From Acanthopleura granulata (lineage: Eukaryota > Mollusca > Polyplacophora > Chitonida > Chitonidae), in the NCBI GenBank assembly GCA_016165875.1, contig JABBOT010000080.1, positions 5,438,759-5,502,758 on the forward strand: a stretch of 64,000 nucleotides of DNA, in the 5' to 3' direction. Below are positions 22,979-34,289 of this stretch, in pieces. The notes beneath the pieces were generated by a model. That model was not told where the DNA came from and ran no database searches. It was given only the letters and a program-made list of their open reading frames with translations. The position numbers and the translations under genes are program-made. Each line of letters starts with the position of its first letter. Position 1 is the first letter of the stretch.

Positions 22979-25540
22979 GCCATGTACAAAAAGAATTTCT
23001 AAGCAAATAGCCTGTCAAAACATTATGGCGTTCTTTCTCCAAGAAAACGGAATTTTAAGTGGTTTATCTTTCCGTCAAATGTCAAGTGTTAAACCAGAAG
23101 AGCAGTTTTAGCCGGAACCAATATGCCAAACATCTTTGATTACATCTAGTAGGATCGACCTTGTCGTGCTTTTGACTTGCACACGCCAGCCTTTGATACA
23201 CATTCGCTTTCGTGTATTGTTAGTTTGTTGAACTGATTGCAGCTTTATTGGACGATATACGTAGATAATAATGCTCATATGTTCTGGTACACAGTGAATC
23301 ATCTACATCGGGCCAAGGTTTGCATGTTCAGCACTTTTGGCCGCGTAAAAACGCCCGACATACTGCCGGTGAAGCGTCACACCGTAGTCATTCATCCTTT
23401 ATGCTTACATTGTTTGGTGCATTGCAAATGCGTGATGTACTAATGTTGATGGTGTAACCATATTTGTCAAAACCATCCATGCTGGCCTGAAAGGTAACAC
23501 TGTTCCTGTGTAATTGGAGAGCTGTGGTATTCGGCGTTGTCTTGAAGAAGATTTTAAAATCTTTAAAACCAGATTCAATAATCAGTATAAGGATTTAAAA
23601 ATTAATTTCATTAAATTTAAAAAGACGCCTACATGTACATCAACAAAATAGTTGACATTTAACAAGGGTGTTTTAAACTTTTAATTTGGGAAATACAAAA
23701 ACATCAAAACAATGTCGTAAATTGTCCACCGTGAACTGCCATGTGAAAGCTTTTTGTTATTCCCTGCATAATATTTCAATCGTCAATAAACCGTGTAAAA
23801 CCCAGTATATAAATTACAACCGTTCTTGATTTCTCGTATTCTTAAAATTTAACACAAGATTAAAATGAATACCTGTAGTCTGACACCGCTTTTCAATATT
23901 CAAATGTCCTGGGGCTGGAGTAATACTCTCTCGTACGTAGAAAGAAGGTCATAGCCCAGTTTCCTTCCTTGATCTTTAATCCAAGACACCGACTTCGACC
24001 CCCCTTACAGGTGCGGGATACACGGACTAGCATCGTGTCGACCAGTGCTTGGCCTCTCCCGCTGCACATAATGTTGGCAGAGTAACTACCCGAGTTGCCA
24101 AGTTTAAAATATTTAGCGTCCTCGAAATTGGCAGTGAACTCGTGTTTTCCATTCACATCAATTTGTCTTCAACGTTCTTTTCTTTTTTCCTTCCCTAATT
24201 GTGTACTTGGAACACTTTAATATCTCTCCACTTCAACTATCTACCGCGACGGTGTTTGTCACCGTAGGCCAGTGTCGGATAAGCTTAGGTTTCGTAATCT
24301 AGAGTTAGCTTTTCTTGCCAGTGATCAACTAAGGTAAGAAATTGGTTTGTGGGGGTGCATGTGGTGAGAGACGGTGAGGAGCTCAGTGCCTACATCAAAC
24401 AAACGACCACTTGTGTGATGATGAGTTCTTCAACAAGTCCCCACATTGGCCCAGTTTCCTAGCCCCCGGCAATGCAACCTGGCTCCATCCTATTTTTTTG
24501 CCTTATCACACGGCATTATTAACCCCGATCAATCCTAATTCTAGGTTATATGGCAAAATCAGGGTATTCTCCTGCACAGTGTGTGGTGTGTTTAGCGATT
24601 ATATATGCATATGATCCACATTTGACATGACTGTACAGGGTTGACTGATTATACCCTATTTCTGTAGTTTTATTTGTTGCCTGTGAAGCAAGTAGTTCTG
24701 CTCTGTTCAGTCTTTTTTGTGTGTGTTTGTGTGGGGAGGGGGGGGATACAACACACTCATGTCGACCTTTGCCGAAATGCATTTGAGGCAAAGTTTTGAT
24801 TTCCTCCTACTAATACCTAGGCACCGAAACCGACATTTGTATAACAGCCGTTAACCAAAATCGGCGTTCCGGATAAATATTAAAAAGACGAGTTTCCAAA
24901 ACAACAAGTGACACAAACCACCAAAGAAGGAAAACAATTAGGACGGATTCATGCAAATACATGCAGGCAACGGTTTTTAATGCTGACGAGACGACACAAC
25001 AAATGTTCTAGGTGGAGACACATTAATTTTATTTATTTAGTAATTTTTTGGTTAATGATCAGAACAGATGTGCATACCACATTGGTGGATGGCGAATTGG
25101 CTTCCAGGAATCTGTTAAAAACCGTTACTTTACCATAACAAACTACTTGTGAAGGATTGAAACCGAAATACTGAATTTCGAGTTTTCCCTACACAGGTAA
25201 CAGGCATTAATAAGATGCATGCGGTGTAAGACAAATCTGGATTGGCTTCATTCACAGCTGTCATAGGTCTGTACACGTTCTCTATTGATCGCTTAAGTCT
25301 GACATTGTCGCTTCTGGAAAAAACACTGATTGCCTGAATGGCTGTCAGTATATCCATTTGCCGGGAAACTGAGGTTTTATGATGGCTTTTGAATGACAAA
25401 TACCAACAGCTGATCATCTGTCAGAATACAATAGCTAACGCATAGTGAACATCTGTAATAACGTAGAGTTAGCATCACTACACAGCTGAATGGATAGCCA
25501 ACTGTAACCACGGCATCATTGACTCTCCGAATACATTACT
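22979..25540. other. No gene recognised
   Basis: About 2.5 kb with only short open frames. The minus-strand frame 23893-24156 (87 codons) has balanced composition but no recognisable motif, and no exon partners are evident. A G-run occurs near 24734-24746. Confidence 0.4.
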
Positions 25541-26300
25541 TTGCTCCTAGGACCTAGCGATTGGTCTATCTATGACTAGCGGGATCTCTGGGATCTTGAC
25601 GACTCGTAGTTGACCGGCCAGCGCCGTGTGGCTATGCATCGATCTCGAGGAGGCGGGACTTGACATACGCCCAACACCGCGCTGACTCGCCCCAATCATT
25701 TGTACGCGACGAACTGATGGGTTGCGGACGTGTGCTGGCCAGTCTCCCACTGAACTTTCATGTACCTGAGTTGTCGTGCCCACGATGTGAGAATCCGCGT
25801 CCTTAGCCTAGCAGAACAAGGCCTGTGGAGCCGAAGAAAGCGGAGACTGCGCACCAGACAATCCACGTTTTCCACACCGGTTCAGACGCCCAAAGTTTGC
25901 TTGTTTTCTCGAAGTCTTTGTACTTAGTCTGTTGTTGCCGGTACGTTATCATAATTGGATTTGGTGGACGATTCGGAAGCGGGAGCAGACCTTCAGGATT
26001 AACTCGCTGTCAAAGGAGCCAGAGCTTGTTAACCAGGCCGTGGGGACGACCAAATCAGCTCGCCGAGATCGAATATTGAAACCTTAGAATCGACCGAATT
26101 GTTATTAGGAGGTTTCCGTCGAATGGACATGTCCGGAAATGCAATTTGATATTTACCTTTTGGGTCAGTATTCGAGGGCGGAATAACGGATTTAAACTGA
26201 GTTCCCATCGCCATCACATCTTTTAAGCCATTCAAAGGTTGTCTGGAGTCTTTAGTGGTTGGTTTTCTGTGGAACATTTACTATCTGCTGGGCTATAAAG
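25541..26300 (+). promoter_or_regulatory. Candidate upstream/5' leader region of the receptor gene
   Basis: From about 25541 the sequence becomes visibly richer in G+C and in CpG ('gaccggccagcgccgtgtgg', 'ggaggcgggacttgac', 'caccgcgctgactcgcccc') than the surrounding AT-rich DNA, and it stays so into the receptor coding region. I see no long open frame. A pyrimidine-containing 'accttttgggtcag' at about 26154-26167 could be a splice acceptor for a 5' non-coding exon, but nothing proves it. The assignment as promoter or leader rests on composition and position only. Confidence 0.3.
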
Positions 26301-27431
26301 ATGTCGACCCTAACCAACGACAGCTTGGTGTCTTTCATACATGTGCCTAGAAACGACACGGGGACCTTTGGGTCCTATCGTGGCATAAGCATTCACATGT
26401 TGGAGTTGCAGTTAATAATGAATGCCCTGATGAAGTACATCCCTCCTGTGCTACTGGCCGTGGGCACACCGGCTAATATTTTGTTATTCTCCGTGCTACG
26501 TCGAGAAAGTTTTCGTGACGTTTCGGCATACTTTTACATCCAGACATTTTCCGTGGTGAACATTTTATCACTGTATCTGGGATGCGGTGCGGATTGGATA
26601 TCGTACGTTTCTAACAGGCCTTCCATTGAAATTACTAGTGATATTAGTTGTCGTTTCTGGATGTTCCTGCTTAGTGTAATAACCTATTCCGTTGTGTGGA
26701 TCGTCGTGGGAATGGCTGTGGACCGCTATGTGTACATTTGGCACTCGCGAAAGGCCAACAGCCTGTGTACAGTGTTCTTCGCTAAAGTAGGCGTGACCAT
26801 CATCATGACTGGTCTTGTAGTTATCAGCGTTAACGCTATGTGGACTTTCGAATTAAAGATAGACATGCGAGGGACGCACAGCGTGGCATGCTTTATTCCC
26901 CAGAGGTATAATGACGTCTTTTCACTGGCCTGGCCCTGGGTGTCTGCCAGCTTTTACCTCATGATTCCTCTTACCCTGGTCTTTGTGCTCACTTTACTCA
27001 TCGTCATCGGACTTTGTTTCCGACGTCAGCCTTCCGCATCTCGACACGGCCAGTTTTCCGACAATAGAGGATCAGTGACGGCTGTTCTCTTAGTGTGCCT
27101 GGAATTTTTCACACTCGCTGCACCGATGACTGTGATGACTCTGTTCGAGTTTAACATCCCGTCAGATTGGAGGTATAACAGCGTTCTCGTGCAGAGAGTG
27201 CACTTTTTGCAGACGATTTTCCGTTACATGGCCGCTGCGAATAACGTAACATGTAGCCTTACGGTTCTTCTGTGCGTCTCCGTTCTGCGGAGGACGGCCT
27301 GGCAAATCATCACCGAGACTCTGGCCCGCTGCCGCACATCAATCAAACGGACCGAGTGGCAGAAAGTAGACATGCATGGCGACAGGGAGCCCAAGACCTC
27401 GGAGTCCTGTTCGATGACAACCCCACTTTAG
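26301..27431 (+). CDS. Class A (rhodopsin-like) G-protein-coupled receptor, orphan peptide-receptor-like
   Basis: A plasma-membrane receptor of 376 residues, encoded in one exon. The ATG at 26301 has A at -3. The open frame extends 42 bases further upstream without another ATG. The extracellular N-terminus carries two N-glycosylation sequons (N6, N18). TM1 is about 44-66 with GTPAN (N59 = position 1.50), TM2 about 74-97, TM3 about 117-140 and TM4 about 160-181. TM5 is about 209-238 with P223, TM6 about 258-283 with P275, and TM7 about 300-326. C117 and C197 form the expected TM3-ECL2 disulfide, and the DRY motif is intact (141-143). Three conserved elements are altered: the TM2 aspartate aligns with N87, the TM6 CWxP is FTLAAP, and NPxxY in TM7 is replaced by LTVLL (320-324). 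A basic segment (R330-R350) with C344 follows TM7. The architecture resembles the large lophotrochozoan sets of single-exon neuropeptide or orphan receptors. Ligand and G-protein are not inferable. Confidence 0.9.
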   Translation: MSTLTNDSLVSFIHVPRNDTGTFGSYRGISIHMLELQLIMNALMKYIPPVLLAVGTPANILLFSVLRRESFRDVSAYFYIQTFSVVNILSLYLGCGADWISYVSNRPSIEITSDISCRFWMFLLSVITYSVVWIVVGMAVDRYVYIWHSRKANSLCTVFFAKVGVTIIMTGLVVISVNAMWTFELKIDMRGTHSVACFIPQRYNDVFSLAWPWVSASFYLMIPLTLVFVLTLLIVIGLCFRRQPSASRHGQFSDNRGSVTAVLLVCLEFFTLAAPMTVMTLFEFNIPSDWRYNSVLVQRVHFLQTIFRYMAAANNVTCSLTVLLCVSVLRRTAWQIITETLARCRTSIKRTEWQKVDMHGDREPKTSESCSMTTPL

Positions 27432-27960
27432 GGAGAAAATCCATGACGAAGAAACGTATACTTCATCCGTAAAGCGGGAAAACACAACGGCAGTTCAATA
27501 CCATATGTTAGCCAACGCAAAGGCCACGGTGAAACAAAAATTGAGAGCCCGGAACTAAGACATACTGGTGGCGAGTTTATAGGTTGCGGCACACAGATCA
27601 TACCTATCATGGATTACATACCTGACCTGGCTACGCCAATTGTGCACGACCTTTTCGGGTAAAATTGTGTAGCCGTCAGCTATTTTGGAAGGAGTTTACT
27701 GATTAATATACCCCGCATAAAATCAGTGAAACTGCTTAACCAATGTCATTCAATGCTTTACTTTTAAAAGGTTAAATGGTGATATCATAATTACGTTGCT
27801 TGAAATGTTTGCTTTCCTTTGGCTATGACCCCACCAACCATTGTTCACTACACTATTCATCGTAAATTGTTTCTGGTGAACATTGATGCCCCCACACACA
27901 AATGAGACAAATTCCTCAACTGATCAATCGTTTTGTGTAAATAAAGACATTCTCTTTGGT
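27432..27960 (+). other. Probable 3' UTR of the receptor gene
   Basis: There is no further open frame, and the stretch ends at a canonical poly(A) signal (27940-27945) followed by a T/G-rich stretch ('tctctttggttctg'). This would give a 3' UTR of about 0.53 kb. Transcript extent is inferred, not observed. Confidence 0.45.
27940..27945 (+). terminator. Poly(A) signal AATAAA
   Basis: A canonical hexamer about 510 bases past the receptor stop codon, with a T/G-rich element 10-25 bases downstream. It is the first good candidate on the receptor's strand. Confidence 0.5.
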
Positions 27961-29899
27961 TCTGCTTCAACCAATGTCAATTGGAATTTTGATTTTAGTT
28001 TTGGTGGTTAGGGATATATGGAATACACCATGGCGACTACCATTATCTAGATACTCGGTACATGGGAAGCCAGACAGCGAATAATCCTGATGGTCAGAAG
28101 GCGTTAACACAAGCTTGCAGAATTGCCCTATATAGCAAATAAAAGGAAACCGCGCCATCAATTATTCTGATGTGTTCAGTAATCAAATTCGCTAAAAAAA
28201 TACGCTGAGTTCCGACAAAAGTTCACCTTTATCAAACCTTCAAAAAGAAAACGTAAAAATGCAAGCACTCTAAAATCTAATCACTGCATTATTAGTTGAT
28301 CCGTCGTTCCACGTTATTAATCAACACCAAAACTATGACCGCTTGCCGAAAATCTCTCTTAATTACATCAACTCCGTCTTGGTTGCCTCCACATAGTTTC
28401 TATCCTATCGATACAGCTGTTTGTCTAGGCACTCTGCCATGTGTACTTGGTACGATGCTTGGAAAGAAAGCCAGACAGCCGACTGTTTTTATGACCAAAC
28501 TCACGGTGCATTGTCACGGACGTATAAATGGATAATTCCTTCTGCCACTTTTGGCTAATTTATTAGATTAAGCCACGAGTGGTCTCTCACACAGCAACTT
28601 TTTCCCTCAAGGTATGACTAGATGACGACAAGAAATCTGCTCGGATTCCAGCAGTACTGATTTATTTAAATGGTAAAGAAACGTCTTTCTTTTCCTCTCT
28701 TTATTCTTTTCTGGACAGTTTTTTTTATTTCTAGATTTTATGCTCACACGGTATACCTGTTCGTGAACTTGCTTTCTGGCATTTTTCCTTACAGTGTTCC
28801 CCTGAGTGCCAGAAATCGTTGATTTTCTTCGATGTTGCGTAATTTAATAAACCCCTCTGTGTAATGAATAATGTATTTTTTTAAACAGTTCTTTCATCAA
28901 TATCCCTCCATCAAGGTAAGAACACTTTTTCTATCCTGAATGCCCCTAAACTTAGATTTTCTTCATTTTTTACATATTTGTCATCAGAATTGGAGAATAG
29001 GACAGAAGGTCCGAAATATATCGCTTCATGGCGTGACGCTGCAGAGCTTGTGTACTACCCTAAATGCTATATTAGCACACATACACATAAAAAAATGTGG
29101 CGCTCTCCAGGAAAGAACAAAAGCGTTCAACACTGTAGACCACATCGTTACATACCAAAGGCGTTTTAAGAGTTCTGATTAAAGCCATCCAGCGAAGGTT
29201 CGTGGTCCATCAGTCTTCAGAGATGTTTGTAAGACACAAACCCACAGTGATATGTTTATTTATTCCATTGGGGTGCACGCTACACTCGGTGTTTGGTGCC
29301 TACGTGATGGCTATAAGATTTATAGGTGGAAAAATATCAGAAGAAATTCTGATCTGTGCAAAAATACTGACAAAAGTGTCCCGGTCCCACGTAGTACTAA
29401 AAATTTACAAGGCTTAATGGCGGGAAGATTAGGTGTCTTCAACGAACGCAAGGTGACTAAAACCTCCCCAAGAATGCCGTCTACTATTTGGTGTCACCAA
29501 TTCCTCACAAGAATCGACAGCCGCTAGGAATAAACATTACTGTGATCAAGTCCCGGTAATCCCGTGTTCCAGCGAATATGGCCTGCTGCTTCAACGTGAA
29601 ACATGCGAAACGCTAAAACGACAATGGCCACGACTCTAATAGGTGAAGGGATGATTTGATGACGTGCATCGTGGTAAAGATTAAGATGAAAATCGAAGGA
29701 TTAAATACCCGAATAAGATTTCTTCAGGTACAATCTGGCCATATTATTTAGACCTAAAACAGAAGCAGAAATAACTGAACATTTTTTTTTTCTAGGTGCA
29801 TTTTTGCTCGGCTTAAAATCTATAATCGTTAGTCTTAAAGGGTTGGGAGATATACAACGAAAATTGTCGCCTCAGCTAGCAGTTTTGTTGGTAATAAAG
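27961..29899. other. No gene recognised
   Basis: Only short unrelated frames. A weak 'tttatttattccattggggt' near 29257-29276 may be the last trace of a family A SINE tail on the minus strand, too degraded to call. Confidence 0.4.
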
Positions 29900-30080
29900 T
29901 ACACATTAGTTGCACTTACAAGTCTTGAGGAATATGCCGAAAGACGCCTCGGCGTGTAGGTTTGCGAGGCTTACAGTGCACATTAGGTAAGTTTACAAAT
30001 CTTGAAAAATACAAGAAAGTCGCCTCCACGTGTTGTTTTGAAACGATAGCTAGGCAAGATTACAATTATTCTTAAGCAGT
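29900..30080 (+). repeat. Short tandem repeat, about 77-bp period
   Basis: The segment starting 'cacattag' at 29902 is repeated from 29979. In both, 'ttacaa(g/a)tcttga' is followed by 'aagacgcctc/aagtcgcctc' and 'acgtgt/gcgtgt'. A third partial copy begins near 30053 ('ggcaagattacaattatt'). The copies are divergent and no frame is conserved. Confidence 0.6.
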
Positions 30081-30344
30081 GTGTAAGTTATAATGGTGCA
30101 AAATGTTGTGACATTAGTAAAGTTTCCAGGCCCGGGGCTTCAAATCCCACCATGGGCTTTATCGATTTGTCGTATTCACTATTTTTATGGCCTTGCTGAA
30201 AATAAGCCATTTGAAGACCGTTTGTCTTCAAACCAATATAAAATGCATATCTATACCTCAGAAGTAGGAACATCTGTAAAAACTTCCCACTGGCTGTTGG
30301 GTTACAGCTCTTTTCCAGAATTCATAAAGGTATGTGTGTATGTT

Positions 30345-30687
30345 TGGGCTTTATGACGTACCTAGCAACTTCTCAGCCATATGACGACGATTAGTCCTTA
30401 GAATGTATACATTTGCTGTGTCTTCTTGTAGCAGTCCATGCCGACTGGAACATCATGTTCGTTGGAACATCATGCCAAAGACACCGGACATGACACCCCA
30501 CCCAGTCACATTATACTGACACGTGGAAAACCAGCCCTGTTTCCTTGCTCTAACGTCTGTGCTGAGTGCCAAGCGAGACAACAACAAGTACCATTTTTAA
30601 AGTCTTTGGTACGACCTGACTCCGGATCGATCCCAGACCTTCCGACCTCGGGGCGAACGCTCTAGCCATGAGACCATCGAGGTGGTC
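30345..30687 (-). mobile_element. SINE family B, nearly full length
   Basis: Same orientation and layout as 5291-5633. On the plus strand: 'ttatgacgtacctagcaact', 'catatgacgacgattagtcc', 'catgacaccccacccagtca', 'attatactgacacgtgg', 'ctgtttccttgctctaacgt', 'gtaccatttttaaagtcttt' and 'ggggcgaacgctctagccat', then 'gagaccatcgaggtggtc' (the complement of the tRNA-like head). An internal duplication ('ggaacatcatg' twice, near 30450 and 30466) distinguishes this copy. Confidence 0.82.
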
Positions 30688-32997
30688 GCTATAAAAGGGA
30701 ACGCCATCATATAAGGATGATAAAAATGTTGGGGAAAATGGAGTCTCGAAAACAACGAAATACATATGACGGATATGCTGTGATAGCGTTTAACACGAAT
30801 GCAATATACCAAGAAAACTATCTTACCTCCATCGGGAGATTAGTTAGGTTGACAATGGCAGAAAAAAAATACGAGAAAAACTTGCCTCCGTGCATCACTT
30901 TTGTCACATTAGGGGGAAACTGACAGGAGAAAGTACGTGAATATGTAGGCCCCACGTACAATTTTTTCACATGCTAACATACGCCAGAAATAGGCGCTAG
31001 AAGGAGAAAGGAAAAAAACACCACCTGCTGTGTGGAAGCGTTTTCGACGCAGGAACAAGCAATCAGGCTATTGCCGCCACACGCTGTCTGACAATTATCT
31101 CCTGCTAAAGACAGACCGTTTTTGCATCTAAGGGAGGATTCCATTGCAGGGTTTCACACTATTTTTATCAATCCCCAGACAATAGAAGTACCAAAAAGGC
31201 ACCTTATTACGTGTCTATGTTATTTTACTCTAAAATAGCCTAATTCCGTTCTTTCCAATTTTCGTAAACACACAACATGTCTGGCGAAAGTTAGTTTTTA
31301 ACCTCTTTTACGTCGATCAGACAAGAAACTGGATATTGTCTAGAAGGCTAGCTTCAACACGGGACAGATAAAAGCCAATCCGACGTGTGAATGTGCGTAT
31401 TCTAAAACCCAATACATCCCAGGTGCGTGGTTCGACACATATTACACTCTAGTAACATCCACTGACATACAAATGAAAATTTCTACCGAAGCATATAAGT
31501 GCCTGCTGAAAAGAAATTTGATAAGGGGTTGCAACCCCTAATGTAACATTTATTTCAAAACGGTTAAGTGATTGCAGTAGGGTTTGGCACACCTCGTAGC
31601 TTTCCTACGCTTACATCCGACGCACACTGTAGCTGCACACAGAGCTCCGATGCGTCCTTGCATACTGGTTGGCGTATCTCGCAGCGCTTGTACTTGTAGC
31701 CGTACTATGTTACTGAATGCATATACTAAAGTGTGTTATTTCTATTTTGTCGCGTGCTTTTGGCCTTCCGTAAATTCGTGCATTGTTACTATTGACATTT
31801 CCTTTTTTCAGTGATCTATAACACATAAGAAAACTACAAAATGACATGTATCGCATGTCTTAACTCGAGTTAAAACACTTCTGGCGGTGTAAAAAGTATA
31901 TTCCCATAAGCATGTTAACATAATGAGCATGACACACTATTTCTTTGTTGTTTATAACGATATACTCCTCAACTGCTCATGTCTGAATCGCATTCATTTT
32001 TATAGGTGAAGCAAATCAGAGGGGTCGAGATAACCATCCGAAGTTACTGGCGAACTATCCCACTTGTGAGGCATAGATCTGCGCACTACATTGGTTTGAA
32101 GACAAAATCCATTGGCACGTCACATAATGTAGCTTCCCTAAAATTCTGTTCGATAGTTTCATACATATATGTAACAATAACAACAGAAGAAATTTCATAA
32201 CTTGAACAAGATGATGTGAAATAAAAATGATATCCCTCCACTCACCTAGCTGTGAAGATGGCCCGTCGCTGTAATAAGTATATCTCCATCATTTAGGGAA
32301 GCTCACATGTCAGTTCCTGGCGAACATTAAGTCATAATTTGCACTGCCGACTGCATATGGAGAGTAATTTTCTTGTTACTTGAAACTGCGACCAATAACT
32401 GTTGTAAACACAACGGCATTCAAATGAAGGCAATATTGACGTTGCAGCTCGAAAAATAGGAACTGCTTTTCTTAGTTATTAACAATTTTTGCCAACCTTT
32501 TCTCTATGTTTACATTATTTTTCGTTATCATTTTGAATTTGCTTGTTTCATTCCACCAAAATCATCTGTTACAAATTCTCCACTTACACTATGTAAGGTT
32601 GAACCCATTCCTAGTCTATATTTCTTCATTCAAGAACAGTTCATTCTAATTACTTTAATCCATTCCTGTGATGGTATTGTAGTCCCGCGCAATCATCACG
32701 GGTATTGTAGGCAGATATGAGAACTGATAGGACCATAATCTACTTACAATCTCCTTAGATGACTCGCTCTCAGAGGGAATGAAAGTCTCGCGCTGATCTA
32801 ATTGGCCTTACCCAGCTACCTCTTACTGTAGGCACCTTGTCCAGCATGTGGATGGAGAACGGCCAGCTGCAGCGAACACCCAGTTGACCACAGTATCGCA
32901 TGTGTTGCACACCATAAGCATGCTACTTTGGTGGGGCTGCATCCGATATAGGCGGTGTTGTCCGACAAGACAGGCGGATCCAGGGGGAAAATCTTCG
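30688..32997. other. No gene recognised
   Basis: No domain-bearing frame, RNA gene or transposon end seen. A small perfect palindrome (ggggttgcaacccc, 31525-31538) is present. Confidence 0.4.
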
Positions 32998-33070
32998 TGT
33001 CCGGCCGTTGGCTAACTGGTAAGACATTGCTTGCGGGCGACTGATGGTCGGTGATTAAATGTCACTTATG
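32998..33070 (+). mobile_element. Possible tRNA-derived SINE head
   Basis: The segment has a box-A-like 'ttggctaactggtaagac' at about 33009-33026. About 33 bases later it has 'gatggtcggtgattaaatgt', where box B should be but is not well conserved. It is not a foldable tRNA gene as far as I can see. Confidence 0.25.
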
Positions 33071-34289
33071 ATGGATACCAGACTTGCAAGTCTGTAATAT
33101 GCGAGTGGCTTTTGATCGGGCTTTAGGAGTGGCTGAGCTTGTTTATTGCTCTTCGTCCAGTCGCACAGGCTTAATACGTTTGATAAAGGACTTTGATAAA
33201 GCACCATAGGAAGATATTCCGGTTAATTGCATACATTGAGACAAGTTTCCCACCTGGGTGTCTGTGTCATAAAGGCCAGCTTTCAATTTTGATCCAAGAG
33301 TAACACACCGAACTGGTTGGATTTACCCCGTGGAATTTATCCCACACGTTTCTCACTCACAAGGACAGGCGCTATCCATATCGGTGGGCACTGGTTCATC
33401 TAGTAATAAGCAGTCAACGACGCTCAGACTTGACCAGTTTGCGCTGTCTAAAGTTCGTTTAAGGACCAGTGATCTTCCACATATACGGTCTGCATATCCC
33501 TACGTAAAACGCATGGACGTTTTACTCTCCGGTTTCGTCTACCCGAAAAGCTGGCAGCCATTGCATGTGTGAACATTTTTGGAGTATGGCATTAATCAAT
33601 AATCAAAGGAATCTTACATCGGACATCAATTAAGCAAGGTTTATGTTCATGTGACTCTCTCTATTGAACATGCATGGAGATAAAACTATAAAGACGAATA
33701 TTGAACAATAAGCCAATTGAGAAAATCAGCTACAATATAGCTACATTCAAAAAGTAGGACGACAGCTCTTTTTCACTCCCTCTGCAAAGATATGACAGTC
33801 ACTACATACCTATGTTGGTACAAGACATAAAGATTTCTCGAATTTTGATGGCAGTTTGTAATGAGTTTTTTTTCATTGTCTTCATTGGTTGAATTTAAAC
33901 TCAAAAGGCAGGGTCAGTTCTTTGCATAATAATGACGCTTTGCATCTATAACGCATGCTTAGTCCAAATTTGCTCAGACGTTAGATTTGGCAAAAATTGC
34001 CATTCAGACTTTTGCCAAACATAAGGTCAGACCTAACTTTGACTACCACATGCCAACTGCCGCATTGTGCGAAGGAGTTTGGGTAATTGACAACAGGCAC
34101 AGTCTTAAACTGATTTACATTTAGATTTGGATAATTATGCTTCAAGACTGTCACCAAACGAACCGCTGCATATGCCAACGAAAAGCAATGAAAAACTGAT
34201 ATTGTCCAACACGTTTTTCCGATGAGCAAGAAGAAGACGAAATGATCGTAGGGGATGAAACCTAAATTTGTATACCTGCCGTCAACCAA
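33071..34289. other. No gene recognised
   Basis: A 133-codon minus-strand frame (33981-34382) overlaps the start of the inverted repeat arm. It has no recognised domain and is not conserved in the opposite arm. Confidence 0.4.

Noticed and set aside
26259..26300. Extending the receptor N-terminus 14 codons upstream of the ATG.
   Set aside because: The upstream codon is TTG, not ATG. The ATG at 26301 has a suitable context and is the first in frame.
26291..26300. 'gctataaag' just before the receptor ATG as a TATA box.
   Set aside because: It is only a few bases from the start codon, which leaves no room for a transcription start and 5' UTR.
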